Shown here one piece after another: positions 57,107 through 63,893 of a stretch of DNA of 64,000 bases. Made by a program: the position numbers and the translations under genes. Origin of the DNA: Agromyces cavernae (GTDB lineage: Bacteria; Actinomycetota; Actinomycetes; Actinomycetales; Microbacteriaceae); contig NZ_JAJNMP010000003.1 of assembly GCF_021044935.1 (NCBI RefSeq), forward strand, positions 62,001 to 126,000, read 5' to 3'. Every line of letters begins with the position of its first letter. Position 1 is the stretch's first letter. The notes under the pieces are model-generated. The model saw nothing but the letters and a program-made list of their open reading frames with translations. It had not been told where the DNA came from and did not search any database.

Positions 57107-57919
57107 ATGGACGAGCCCCGACCGGCCGGAGTGGCGGCCACGACCTTCGCGCGGGTCGTGCTCGCGCCGAACCCCTCCCCCATGACCCTCGACGGCACGA
57201 ACTCGTTCGTGCTGCGCGCGCCCGGGTCCGAAGGCGTCGTGGTGGTCGACCCCGGTCCCGCCGATGCCGGGCACCTCGCGCGCCTCGCGGGCTTCGGTCG
57301 GGTCGAGCTCGTGCTCGTCACCCACAACCACCGCGATCACACCGAGTCGCTCGCCGAGTTCGCGCGCATGACGGATGCCCCGGTCCGAGCGATCGACGCG
57401 GCGTTCTGCATCGGCGGCGACCCCCTCGTCGACGGCGAGCGCATCGACGTGGCCGGGCTCGTCATCGACGTCGTCGCGACACCGGGTCACACGGCCGACT
57501 CGGTGTGCTTCGCGCTGCCCGGTGACGCGCCGCTCGGCGATGGTGCGTCGCACGGTTCGGTGCTCACGGGCGACACGATCCTCGGCCGCGGCACCACGAT
57601 CATCTCCGACCCCGACGGCGCGCTCGGCCCCTACCTCGCATCGCTCGAGCGACTGCGCGCACTCGGCACGCCCGGCCCGGTGGTGGCGCTCACGGGGCAC
57701 GGCCCCGTGCTGCCCGACCTCGCCGCGATCTGCGACGCGTACCTCGCGCATCGCGCCGAGCGGCTCGACCAGGTGCGCGCAGCGCTGCGCGAGCTCGGCG
57801 ACGACGCGACGACCGCGCAGGTCACCGACGTCGTCTACGCAGACACGGATGCCTCGGTGCGAGTCGCAGCCGAGGCATCCGTTCGTGCGCAATTGCGGTA
57901 CCTGCGCGGCACCGCCTGA
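57107..57919 (+). CDS. Metallo-beta-lactamase-fold hydrolase
   Basis: 270 residues. LDGTNSFVLRAPGSEGVVVV and VDPGP, then the metal motif THNHRDH (a THxHxDH variant), ATPGHTADSVCF, LTGDTILGRG and LTGHGPVLPD. This is the pattern of the LACTB2/glyoxalase-II-like MBL branch, with a C-terminal winged-helix-like tail (TAQVTDVVYADT). It may act on RNA or thioesters; not resolved. Confidence 0.9.
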   Translation: MDEPRPAGVAATTFARVVLAPNPSPMTLDGTNSFVLRAPGSEGVVVVDPGPADAGHLARLAGFGRVELVLVTHNHRDHTESLAEFARMTDAPVRAIDAAFCIGGDPLVDGERIDVAGLVIDVVATPGHTADSVCFALPGDAPLGDGASHGSVLTGDTILGRGTTIISDPDGALGPYLASLERLRALGTPGPVVALTGHGPVLPDLAAICDAYLAHRAERLDQVRAALRELGDDATTAQVTDVVYADTDASVRVAAEASVRAQLRYLRGTA

Positions 57920-57923
57920 GTGG

Positions 57924-58493
57924 TTACGCGGCGACCGCGAACCCACCCGTCCACTGGATCTTCTCCTGCACCGCGAGGGTGAGCTGCAGGAAGCCGACGG
58001 CCTCGAGCTCGCGGGCGCGCTTGAGCGAACCGGCGTCGACGGCGGCGACGCCACCGGCGCGCACGATGTCGATGAGGGTGTTCTTGGCGTCGGCGTCGTC
58101 ACCGGCGACGAGCACGGTGGTGGGCTGCCCGCCGACCTGCTTCGAGGCGAGGGTCGCCGCGAAGTTGGTGTTGAAGGCCTTGAGCACGCGCGAGTTCGGC
58201 AGGGCCGCGGCGATCTCGCCCGCCTTCGAGCCGTCGGCGGGGGCGACGAGCGAGTCGAAGGTCTCGAAGTTCAGGGGGTTCGTGATGTCGACGACGATCT
58301 TGCCGGCGAGCTGTGCGCCGCGCTGCTCGAGGATCTCGGCGACCGCGGGGTGCGCCACGGCGAGCACGACGATCTCGCCGTTGATGTCGGCGGTGTCGCG
58401 GTCGATGTACTCGACCGTGTGGCCGCCCGCGGCGATGATGCCGCCGATCGCAGAGCCCATGTTGCCGTTTCCGATGATGCTGACCGTCGTCAT
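57924..58493 (-). CDS. NADP-binding oxidoreductase (F420-dependent NADP reductase-like)
   Basis: 189 residues. Short Rossmann protein starting VSIIGNGNMGSAIGGIIAAG, with VVLAVAHPAVAEI, VVDITNPLN, KAFNTNFAATLA and GFLQLTLAVQEKIQWTGGFAV. It resembles the NADPH-dependent F420 reductase family, but members of this short group often do not need F420. ATG 58493 is chosen for its GGAGGAAC site; the frame is open to 58574 without a site. Divergent from the MarR gene. Confidence 0.87.
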   Translation of the reverse strand: MTTVSIIGNGNMGSAIGGIIAAGGHTVEYIDRDTADINGEIVVLAVAHPAVAEILEQRGAQLAGKIVVDITNPLNFETFDSLVAPADGSKAGEIAAALPNSRVLKAFNTNFAATLASKQVGGQPTTVLVAGDDADAKNTLIDIVRAGGVAAVDAGSLKRARELEAVGFLQLTLAVQEKIQWTGGFAVAA

Positions 58494-58528
58494 GATGTTC
58501 CTCCCCGCATCGATCTCGATGCGTTTAC

Positions 58529-58576
58529 TTGTTCCGACAACCAATACCCTAGCCCACTTCAGTTGTTGCGTCAACT
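58529..58576. promoter_or_regulatory. Two candidate MarR operators in a divergent promoter region
   Basis: TTGTTCCGACAA (58529-58540) and AGTTGTTGCGTCAACT (58561-58576, 12 of 16 palindromic) lie between the oxidoreductase and the MarR gene. The second covers the likely -35 region of marR. Confidence 0.6.
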
Positions 58577-58583
58577 ATTGCGG

Positions 58584-58589
58584 TAGACT
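58584..58589 (+). promoter_or_regulatory. Leaderless -10 box of the MarR gene
   Basis: TAGACT ends 6 bases before ATG 58596. Confidence 0.6.
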
Positions 58590-58595
58590 GATCGC

Positions 58596-59117
58596 ATGAC
58601 GAGTGAAACGAAATGGCTGAACTCCGAGGAATCCGCCGCCTGGGTACGCCTCGTCGCGCTCGCAGAACTGCTGCCCGGGGCCCTCGACACGCAGCTGCTG
58701 CGCGACGCGGGACTCACGCATTTCGAGTACGGCGCGCTCATGGCGATCGCCGACGCCCCCGACCGCACCATGCGCATGACCGAGCTCGCGTCGCGCACGA
58801 ACGCGACGCTGCCGCGACTCTCGCACGTCGCGCGCAGGCTCGAGGAGCGCGGGCTCATCCGCCGGTTCCCCTGTCCCGAAGACCGTCGCGCGACCAACGC
58901 CACAATCACCGACGCCGGCATGCAGCTCATCGCCGAGGCCGCCCCCGGGCATGTCGCCACCGTGCGCGAGACCGTGCTCGACGCACTCACGCCCGAGCAG
59001 CTCGAGCAGCTCTACGCGATCGCGGGCGCCGTGCTCACGCGGCTCGACCCCGACTCGCGCCTCACCGCGACCTCGTGCCAGTTCAGCGAGGGCCCGATCC
59101 TCGCCCACGCCGGCTGA
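58596..59117 (+). CDS. MarR-family transcriptional regulator
   Basis: 173 residues. Winged-helix domain at about 45-110: LTHFEYGALMAIADAPDRTM, then LASRTNATLPRLSHVARRLE and the wing RRFPCPEDRRATNATITDAG. It contains Cys in the wing and one near the C-terminus, as in some redox-sensing MarR proteins. Divergent from the NADP-binding oxidoreductase, which is its likely target together with itself. Confidence 0.9.
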   Translation: MTSETKWLNSEESAAWVRLVALAELLPGALDTQLLRDAGLTHFEYGALMAIADAPDRTMRMTELASRTNATLPRLSHVARRLEERGLIRRFPCPEDRRATNATITDAGMQLIAEAAPGHVATVRETVLDALTPEQLEQLYAIAGAVLTRLDPDSRLTATSCQFSEGPILAHAG

Positions 59118-59153
59118 ACCGCTCACTGCACACCCGCGCCGCGCCTTCCCTTC

Positions 59154-59203
59154 ACCGAGAGTGCAGTTCCCGCCTGATTCAGGGCGGGGAGTGCACTCTC
59201 GGC
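59154..59203. repeat. REP-like palindrome, copy C
   Basis: Left arm ACCGAGAGTGCAGTTCCCGC and right arm GCGGGGAGTGCACTCTCGG pair in about 18 of 21 positions around a TGATTCA loop. Same family as copies A and B, 41 kb away. It lies just after the marR stop and may be its terminator. Confidence 0.65.
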
Positions 59204-59233
59204 GCAGTCGAACAGGGCAGGTCGAAGCCCGCG

Positions 59234-59254
59234 CTGCCCACGGCAGTGCTGCCG
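59234..59254. promoter_or_regulatory. Overlapping palindromes upstream of the ClpP pair
   Basis: CTGCC-CAC-GGCAG (59234-59246) overlaps CGGCAG-TG-CTGCCG (59241-59254). The first matches the core of the TCTGCC-N3-GGCAGA sites that I recall for PopR upstream of Streptomyces clpP3clpP4. It lies 56 bases before the first clpP start. A weak CAGGCT -10-like box is 6 bases before that ATG. Confidence 0.5.
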
Positions 59255-59302
59255 TGAGCGGCATCGGCCCCACGGCGCGGGCATCGCGCGCAGGCTGGGG
59301 TC

Positions 59303-59926
59303 ATGACCGATCACGAGACCCCACCGATCCATCCGATCGACGCCGAGCTCACCCGACGCCTCTTCCATGAGCGGGTGATCGTGCTCGGCGACGAACTCGA
59401 CCAGGCGGGCGGCAACCGCCTCATCGCCCAGCTGCTCACGCTCGCGGCCGACGACCCGCGCCGGGACATCCGCTTCTTCATCAACTCGCCCGGCGGCTCG
59501 GTGCCCGCCATGCTCGCGATCATGGACGTGATGCGCGCCATCCCGAACGACGTCGCGACCGTCGCGATCGGATGGGCGGCGAGCGCAGGGCAGTTCCTGC
59601 TCACCGCGGGCACGCCCGGCAAGCGGCTCGCACTGCCGCACGCCCGGGTGCTCATGCACCAGGGCTCGGCGGGCATCGGCGGCACCGCGGTCGACGTCGA
59701 GCTGCAGGCCGACGACCTTCGATACACGCGCGACGTCGTGCTCGGCATCACCGCCGAGCTCACCGGCCAGCCGATCGAGCGCATCACGCAGGATTCGCTT
59801 CGCGACCGCTGGTACACGGCCGAGCAGGCCGTCGACTACGGCTTCGTCGACCGCGTCGTCGAGGAGTTCGACGAGCTGTACCCGAGTCCCGCGCACGCCG
59901 CAGCCGGATTGCGGGTACCGGCATGA
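59303..59926 (+). CDS. ClpP-like serine protease subunit, catalytic triad intact
   Basis: 207 residues. ClpP core FFINSPGGSVPAMLAIMDVM, then GWAASAGQFLLTAG with Ser94, LPHARVLMHQ with His119, and RDRWYTAEQAVDYGFVD with Asp168. All triad residues are present. N-terminus LTRRLFHERVIVLGDEL is the axial-loop/ClpP start region. It is coupled to a second clpP by an ATGA overlap. No Clp ATPase gene is adjacent. The housekeeping clpP1P2 pair with clpX would be expected elsewhere, so this is an accessory pair like Streptomyces clpP3clpP4 (inference). Confidence 0.92.
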   Translation: MTDHETPPIHPIDAELTRRLFHERVIVLGDELDQAGGNRLIAQLLTLAADDPRRDIRFFINSPGGSVPAMLAIMDVMRAIPNDVATVAIGWAASAGQFLLTAGTPGKRLALPHARVLMHQGSAGIGGTAVDVELQADDLRYTRDVVLGITAELTGQPIERITQDSLRDRWYTAEQAVDYGFVDRVVEEFDELYPSPAHAAAGLRVPA

Positions 59927-60513
59927 GCGGTTACACGATCCCCTACGTGGTCGAGAGGCGCGGCAACAGCGAGCGCTCGCTCGACGTCTACAGCCGCCTG
60001 CTGTCGGAACGCATCGTCTACCTCGGCACCGAGATCGACGACGGTGTCGCGAACGTGCTCATCGCCCAGTTCCTGCACCTCGCGTCGGAGTCGAGCGAGA
60101 CCCCCATCAGTCTGTACCTGAACTCCCCCGGCGGGTCGCCGAGCGCGGCCCTCGCGGTCTACGACACGATGCAGCACATCCGGCCGGATGTCGCGACCAC
60201 GTGCGTCGGGCAGGCCGGTGGGCCGGCCGCAGTGCTATTGGCGGGCGGGGCCAAGGGGCAGCGCGCGATGCTGCCGCACAGCACGGTGACGCTGCACCAG
60301 CCGTCGACCCAGGGGCGCGGCACGGTGCCCGACCTCATCATCCACGCCGACGAGGTCGTGCGGGTGCGCGCCGAGCTCGAGGCGGCCCTGGCCGCCGACA
60401 CCGGGCGCTCGGTCGAGGCGCTGCGCCACGACACCGATCGCGACCTGATCCTGCCCGCCGCGGCCGCCGTGGCGTACGGACTCGCCGATCACGTGCTCGC
60501 GGCGCAGGCGTGA
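59923..60513 (+). CDS. ClpP-like subunit with the catalytic serine replaced by glycine
   Basis: 196 residues. ClpP fold is clear: RLLSERIVYLGTEIDDGVAN, ISLYLNSPGGSPSAALAVYD, LPHSTVTLHQP (His125) and DTDRDLIL (Asp). The nucleophile region reads VGQAGGPAAVLL where active ClpP has GQAASMGAVLL, so Gly100 occupies the serine position. The subunit is predicted to be proteolytically dead, like cyanobacterial ClpR, and probably joins the active partner in mixed rings (inference). The start overlaps the stop of the active clpP. Confidence 0.9.
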   Translation: MSGYTIPYVVERRGNSERSLDVYSRLLSERIVYLGTEIDDGVANVLIAQFLHLASESSETPISLYLNSPGGSPSAALAVYDTMQHIRPDVATTCVGQAGGPAAVLLAGGAKGQRAMLPHSTVTLHQPSTQGRGTVPDLIIHADEVVRVRAELEAALAADTGRSVEALRHDTDRDLILPAAAAVAYGLADHVLAAQA

Positions 60514-60571
60514 CGTCGGCGCAGGCGCGAGATCGGCGCCCGGCGTGAGCACGGCGCCCGACGTGAGATCG
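60502..60571 (+). repeat. Four imperfect 17-18 base tandem repeats
   Basis: The units start GCGCAGG or GCGCCCG and end near GAGATCG or an equivalent. The first unit covers the last codons of the second clpP gene, and the array ends 11 bases before the -10 box of the AraC gene. Confidence 0.5.
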
Positions 60572-60582
60572 GCGGCCGGTGC

Positions 60583-60588
60583 TACCGT
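60583..60588 (+). promoter_or_regulatory. Leaderless -10 box of the AraC-type gene
   Basis: TACCGT ends 6 bases before ATG 60595. Confidence 0.45.
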
Positions 60589-60594
60589 CGAAGC

Positions 60595-61035
60595 ATGACC
60601 CCGCAGGAGCTCGAGACCCTCGCGCACCTGCGCCGCGCCAAGGACCTGATCGACCGCGACTACGCGAAGCCGCTCGACGTGCCGACCATGGCCGACAAGG
60701 CGCTCATGTCACCCGCGCACTTCTCACGCCAATTCCGTGCGGCCTACGGCGAAACACCGTACAGCTACCTCATGACGCGACGCATCGAACGGGCGATGGC
60801 GTTGCTGCGGGTCGGCATGAGCGTCACCGACGCGTGCATGGCGGTCGGCTGTACGTCGCTCGGCTCCTTCAGCTCGCGGTTCACCGAGATCGTCGGAATG
60901 ACCCCGTCGGAGTACGGGCGCCACGAGCACGAAGCGATCAGGGCCATGCCCCCGTTCGTCGCGAAGACGCTCACACGCCCGGCCCGGAAGGCATCGAGCA
61001 GGATCGGAGAAGCGACCGGTCGAGCCGGCGCGTAG
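60595..61035 (+). CDS. AraC-family transcriptional regulator (DNA-binding domain only)
   Basis: 146 residues made up almost entirely of the double helix-turn-helix AraC domain (residues 9-110): DRDYAKPLDVPTMADKALMS, HFSRQFRAAYGETPYSYL, RIERAMALLRVGMSVTDACM, and SFSSRFTEIVGMTPSEY. It lacks a sensor domain. It is followed 10 bases later by a VOC-fold gene; the AraC-VOC pair is common in actinobacteria and the VOC protein may be its target or partner. Confidence 0.9.
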   Translation: MTPQELETLAHLRRAKDLIDRDYAKPLDVPTMADKALMSPAHFSRQFRAAYGETPYSYLMTRRIERAMALLRVGMSVTDACMAVGCTSLGSFSSRFTEIVGMTPSEYGRHEHEAIRAMPPFVAKTLTRPARKASSRIGEATGRAGA

Positions 61036-61038
61036 CGT
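61033..61038 (+). promoter_or_regulatory. Leaderless -10 box of the VOC gene
   Basis: TAGCGT, whose TAG is the stop codon of the AraC gene, ends 7 bases before ATG 61046. Confidence 0.45.
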
Positions 61039-61045
61039 CGCTGAC

Positions 61046-61456
61046 ATGACCATCGCACTCCAATTCCTCAACATCACCGTCAACGACGTCGACGAGTCGC
61101 TTCCCTTCTACCGCGACGCACTCGGCCTCGACGTGCAGAACGACGTGTCCTCCGGCGACTACCGCTGGGTCACCCTCGGCAGCGACGCCCAGCCGGGCCT
61201 CGGCATCGTGCTCTCGGTGCCTCACGCAGGCCGCTCGCAGGCCGACGGCGACGCACTTCAGGAGCTGCTGACCAAGGGCTCCCTGCCGCTGCTCGTGTTC
61301 CGCTCCGACGACCTCGACACCACGTTCGAGACCCTGCGCGCATCGGGCGCCGAAGTGCTGCAGGAGCCCATGGACCAGGGCTGGGGCCCGCGCGACTGCG
61401 CGTTCCGCGACCCGTCGGGCAACACCGTCCGCATCGCGCAGGCACCTGCCGCCTGA
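61046..61456 (+). CDS. VOC-fold (glyoxalase/bleomycin-resistance) protein
   Basis: 136 residues with two beta-alpha-beta-beta-beta modules: FLNITVNDVDESLPFYRDAL, WVTLGSDAQPGLGIVLSVPH, and in the second half LPLLVFRSDDLDTTFETLRA and DCAFRDPSGNTVRIAQ. Metal ligands are partly visible (Glu in the second module is missing from the usual place). Specific substrate unknown. Confidence 0.88.
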   Translation: MTIALQFLNITVNDVDESLPFYRDALGLDVQNDVSSGDYRWVTLGSDAQPGLGIVLSVPHAGRSQADGDALQELLTKGSLPLLVFRSDDLDTTFETLRASGAEVLQEPMDQGWGPRDCAFRDPSGNTVRIAQAPAA

Positions 61457-61511
61457 CCGCGCGACTCGCAGCCCGGGCGCTCCACGCGAGCGCTCGGGCC
61501 GCGAACAGGAC

Positions 61512-61952
61512 TCAGGCTGCCAGCAGGAACGTGTCCGCCGAGCGGCTCGCGGCTGCGACATCCGATTCGAATGCAGCGAGCGGATGCCGCGACGCGGCGT
61601 CGAGCCGGAACGCGAGCGACGCCTCGACGGCGAGCCGCTCGCGACGCTCGGCCTCGCGACGCTCGTCGTCGAGCCGGCTGGCGAGCCGCTCGCCGACGCG
61701 CCGCACGACGTCGAACAGGTCGAGGCCGAGGGCGTCGGCCACCGAGCCGAGGATCTCGCTCGACGGCTCCTTGCGACCGCGCTCGATCTCGGAGAGGTAC
61801 TGCGGCGAGACGCCCGCCGTGGCGGCGACCTCGGTGAGGATGCGCTCCTGATCGAGGCGCTCTGCGCGCAGCACCTCGCCCAGCACATCGCGCCACAGTG
61901 GTTTCGAGATGCGCGGGCGAGTCTCCCGCGCGAACTCCACGACGTCACCCAT
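61512..61952 (-). CDS. XRE-type regulator of the ClgR/PopR kind with a LAA tail
   Basis: 146 residues. The HTH region, residues 19-88, includes LWRDVLGEVLRAERLDQERI, then VSPQYLSEIERGRKEPSSEI and LGSVADALGLDLFDVVRRVG. This arrangement is that of ClgR and PopR, activators of clp genes in Streptomyces and Corynebacterium. The C-terminus is TFLLAA, an ssrA-like degron; ClgR and PopR are known to be destroyed by Clp through terminal alanines. It lies 1 kb from the ClpP pair. The link to that pair is inferred. Confidence 0.82.
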   Translation of the reverse strand: MGDVVEFARETRPRISKPLWRDVLGEVLRAERLDQERILTEVAATAGVSPQYLSEIERGRKEPSSEILGSVADALGLDLFDVVRRVGERLASRLDDERREAERRERLAVEASLAFRLDAASRHPLAAFESDVAAASRSADTFLLAA

Positions 61953-62021
61953 GTCGAGAGGCTAACCGCCGGGCGGGTGGCCCGGAAGGTCGATCCGCTC
62001 AGAGCAGAATGATCGGGCGGT

Positions 62022-62507
62022 TCAACCTGCGGACATGTGTTCGACGTCGCGCTGATCGCGCAGCCGATCGAGCAGGCGCGCCGAACCGCTCGCGATGGCC
62101 GCCTTCTCGTCGGCGGTGAGCACGTCGAGGAAGTGGGTGCGGATCGCGGACGCGTGGTCGCGCATGGCACCGAGGAGGGCGCGCCGACCGTCATTGGTGA
62201 GCACGACGAGCGAGCCTCGGGCATCGGTGTCGCAGTCGACGCGCTCGACGAGCCCCCGCGCGGCCATGCGCGTGAGCTGGTGCGAGAGGCGGCTCTTCTC
62301 CCACCCGATCGCGTCGGCCAGCACGCCCGGGCGCAGCCGTCGGTCTTCGGCCTTGAAGAGCGTGAGCATGACGGTGTAGTCGCCCTGCGAGAGGCCGGCG
62401 TCGCTCATGAGCCGACGATCGAGCTCGCGGGCGAGTTCGCGGTGCACGAGCACGAAATCGGCCCACATCGCCCACTCGGATTCGTCGATCGCGGACACCT
62501 CGGACAT
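62022..62507 (-). CDS. MarR-family transcriptional regulator
   Basis: 161 residues. Winged helix at about 40-110: LSQGDYTVMLTLFKAEDRRL, ADAIGWEKSRLSHQLTRMAA, and wing VERVDCDTDARGSLVVLTND. No adjacent divergent partner gene; its own leaderless promoter is next to it. Target unknown. Confidence 0.88.
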   Translation of the reverse strand: MSEVSAIDESEWAMWADFVLVHRELARELDRRLMSDAGLSQGDYTVMLTLFKAEDRRLRPGVLADAIGWEKSRLSHQLTRMAARGLVERVDCDTDARGSLVVLTNDGRRALLGAMRDHASAIRTHFLDVLTADEKAAIASGSARLLDRLRDQRDVEHMSAG

Positions 62508-62513
62508 GGTTCG

Positions 62514-62519
62514 ACTCTA
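62514..62519 (-). promoter_or_regulatory. Leaderless -10 box of the second MarR gene
   Basis: Minus-strand TAGAGT ends 6 bases before ATG 62507. Confidence 0.5.
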
Positions 62520-62624
62520 CCGACGCGTGCGTCGGCAGCGTCGGGAGAGCTGGCAGCGTCCGCAACGTCGAACCCCGGACGGCGTCATCGGTCCTGATCA
62601 CGGGCGCGCCGCCACCGCCGAGGC

Positions 62625-63809
62625 CTAATCGAGGTCGATGTCGACGTAGATCGCGGCGTGATCGGACGCGGCCTCGTGTTCGGCCTCGATGGTGTCGAAG
62701 TGAGGGAACAGGGTTCCGTTGATGCCGCCCCACACGCCCATGCGGAAGATTCCCGCGCTCGTGGCGCGGGCGAACAGGCCGGGTGACAGCAGCAGGTAGT
62801 CGATCTTGTTCGACTTCGTGCCGTTGCCGAACGTGCCGGGCCGATCCTCGTCGGGGTCGCCGTCGTCGAACGGCTGCACGGCCGCGATGTCCTTCAGGTC
62901 GGTCTCCGCGAGCAACGGCTGCAGCGCTTCGCTCTCGGGCGTGTCGTTGAGATCGCCGAGGACCACGACATGGTCGACGCCCGCGGCGCGGAGCTCGTCG
63001 TAGATGTCCGCGACCCGTTCGGCCTGGCGTTTGCGCCTGGCGATGCTCGCGGGGTTGTTGCCGCCGAACTTGCTCTTGAAGTGATTGACGAGCACGACCA
63101 GCTGCTGCCCGGCCAGCGCGGATCCCGCCGGGAAGGTGAACCAGTACTCGGGGCAGTCGCGACTGAACACCCGGTCGCCGAACGGACCGTCGTCGATGTG
63201 AGAACGCATCATGCCCAGCGGGAACTCCTTCGTCGCGAGGACGCCGACGTCGATGCCACGGGGATCGTTCCCGTCGATCACCATGACATGCGGGTACCGC
63301 GGCTCCGCGTCGACCGGGTCCAGAAGCAGGGAATCGGCGAACCGCGCGAGGGTCAAGCGGTCCTCGGCCTCGACGACGCCGACGATGTCCGCCTCGACTT
63401 CACGGATCACGCGGGCGGTGTTGGTGATCGCCTTCTCTTCGATGCGGTCCTTGATCAGCTCGACCCATCCCGTCCAGTCGCCTCGCCCGTTCGCGATCAC
63501 GGTCACCTGCGACCCGTCGGGGTCGTTCCGAGGTCGCCGCAGCAGCCGCCCGCGGATGCGCCGCAGGATGGCGAACGTCGACGTGCGGGTCGCATCGCCG
63601 TCGTCGCGCAGCAGCCTGAGCTCGTCGAGCAGCAGAAGGATCTCAGCCTTCACCGCAGGCGTGTACACCTCCTGTTCGAACAGCTCATTCACTCGCGCAT
63701 GCGCTCGCAGCACCGCTGCCGCGACCGCTACCGGCTGATTCATCGCGCGTGGACGCGAGAACAGGTTCTCCACGTTGTACGCCGCGATCCTGATCGAGTG
63801 CTGCACCAT
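62625..63809 (-). CDS. Endonuclease/exonuclease/phosphatase family protein
   Basis: 394 residues, DNase-I-like fold: IRIAAYNVENLFSRPRAMN at the start, IVGVVEAEDRLTLARF (metal Glu), VVLVNHFKSKFGG (His), VVLGDLNDTPES (Asp-Asn), and ASDHAAIYVDI (Asp-His) near the end. All metal and catalytic positions are present. No signal peptide. ATG 63809 has GAGGGGGA upstream; the upstream-open frame has no site. Substrate (DNA, phosphoester or other) unknown. Confidence 0.88.
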   Translation of the reverse strand: MVQHSIRIAAYNVENLFSRPRAMNQPVAVAAAVLRAHARVNELFEQEVYTPAVKAEILLLLDELRLLRDDGDATRTSTFAILRRIRGRLLRRPRNDPDGSQVTVIANGRGDWTGWVELIKDRIEEKAITNTARVIREVEADIVGVVEAEDRLTLARFADSLLLDPVDAEPRYPHVMVIDGNDPRGIDVGVLATKEFPLGMMRSHIDDGPFGDRVFSRDCPEYWFTFPAGSALAGQQLVVLVNHFKSKFGGNNPASIARRKRQAERVADIYDELRAAGVDHVVVLGDLNDTPESEALQPLLAETDLKDIAAVQPFDDGDPDEDRPGTFGNGTKSNKIDYLLLSPGLFARATSAGIFRMGVWGGINGTLFPHFDTIEAEHEAASDHAAIYVDIDLD

Positions 63810-63893
63810 GGCTTCCCCCTCGGCCTGTACACCACCAGTGTGACAACTGCGCCGGTCACACGCCACGCGGCGCGGTCCCGGCGGACGCTCGTC

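Noticed and set aside
57924..58574. Longer N-terminus for the NADP-binding oxidoreductase
   Set aside because: The extra 27 residues precede the Rossmann fold, lack a ribosome site and would cover the candidate operator region. ATG 58493 has a strong site.
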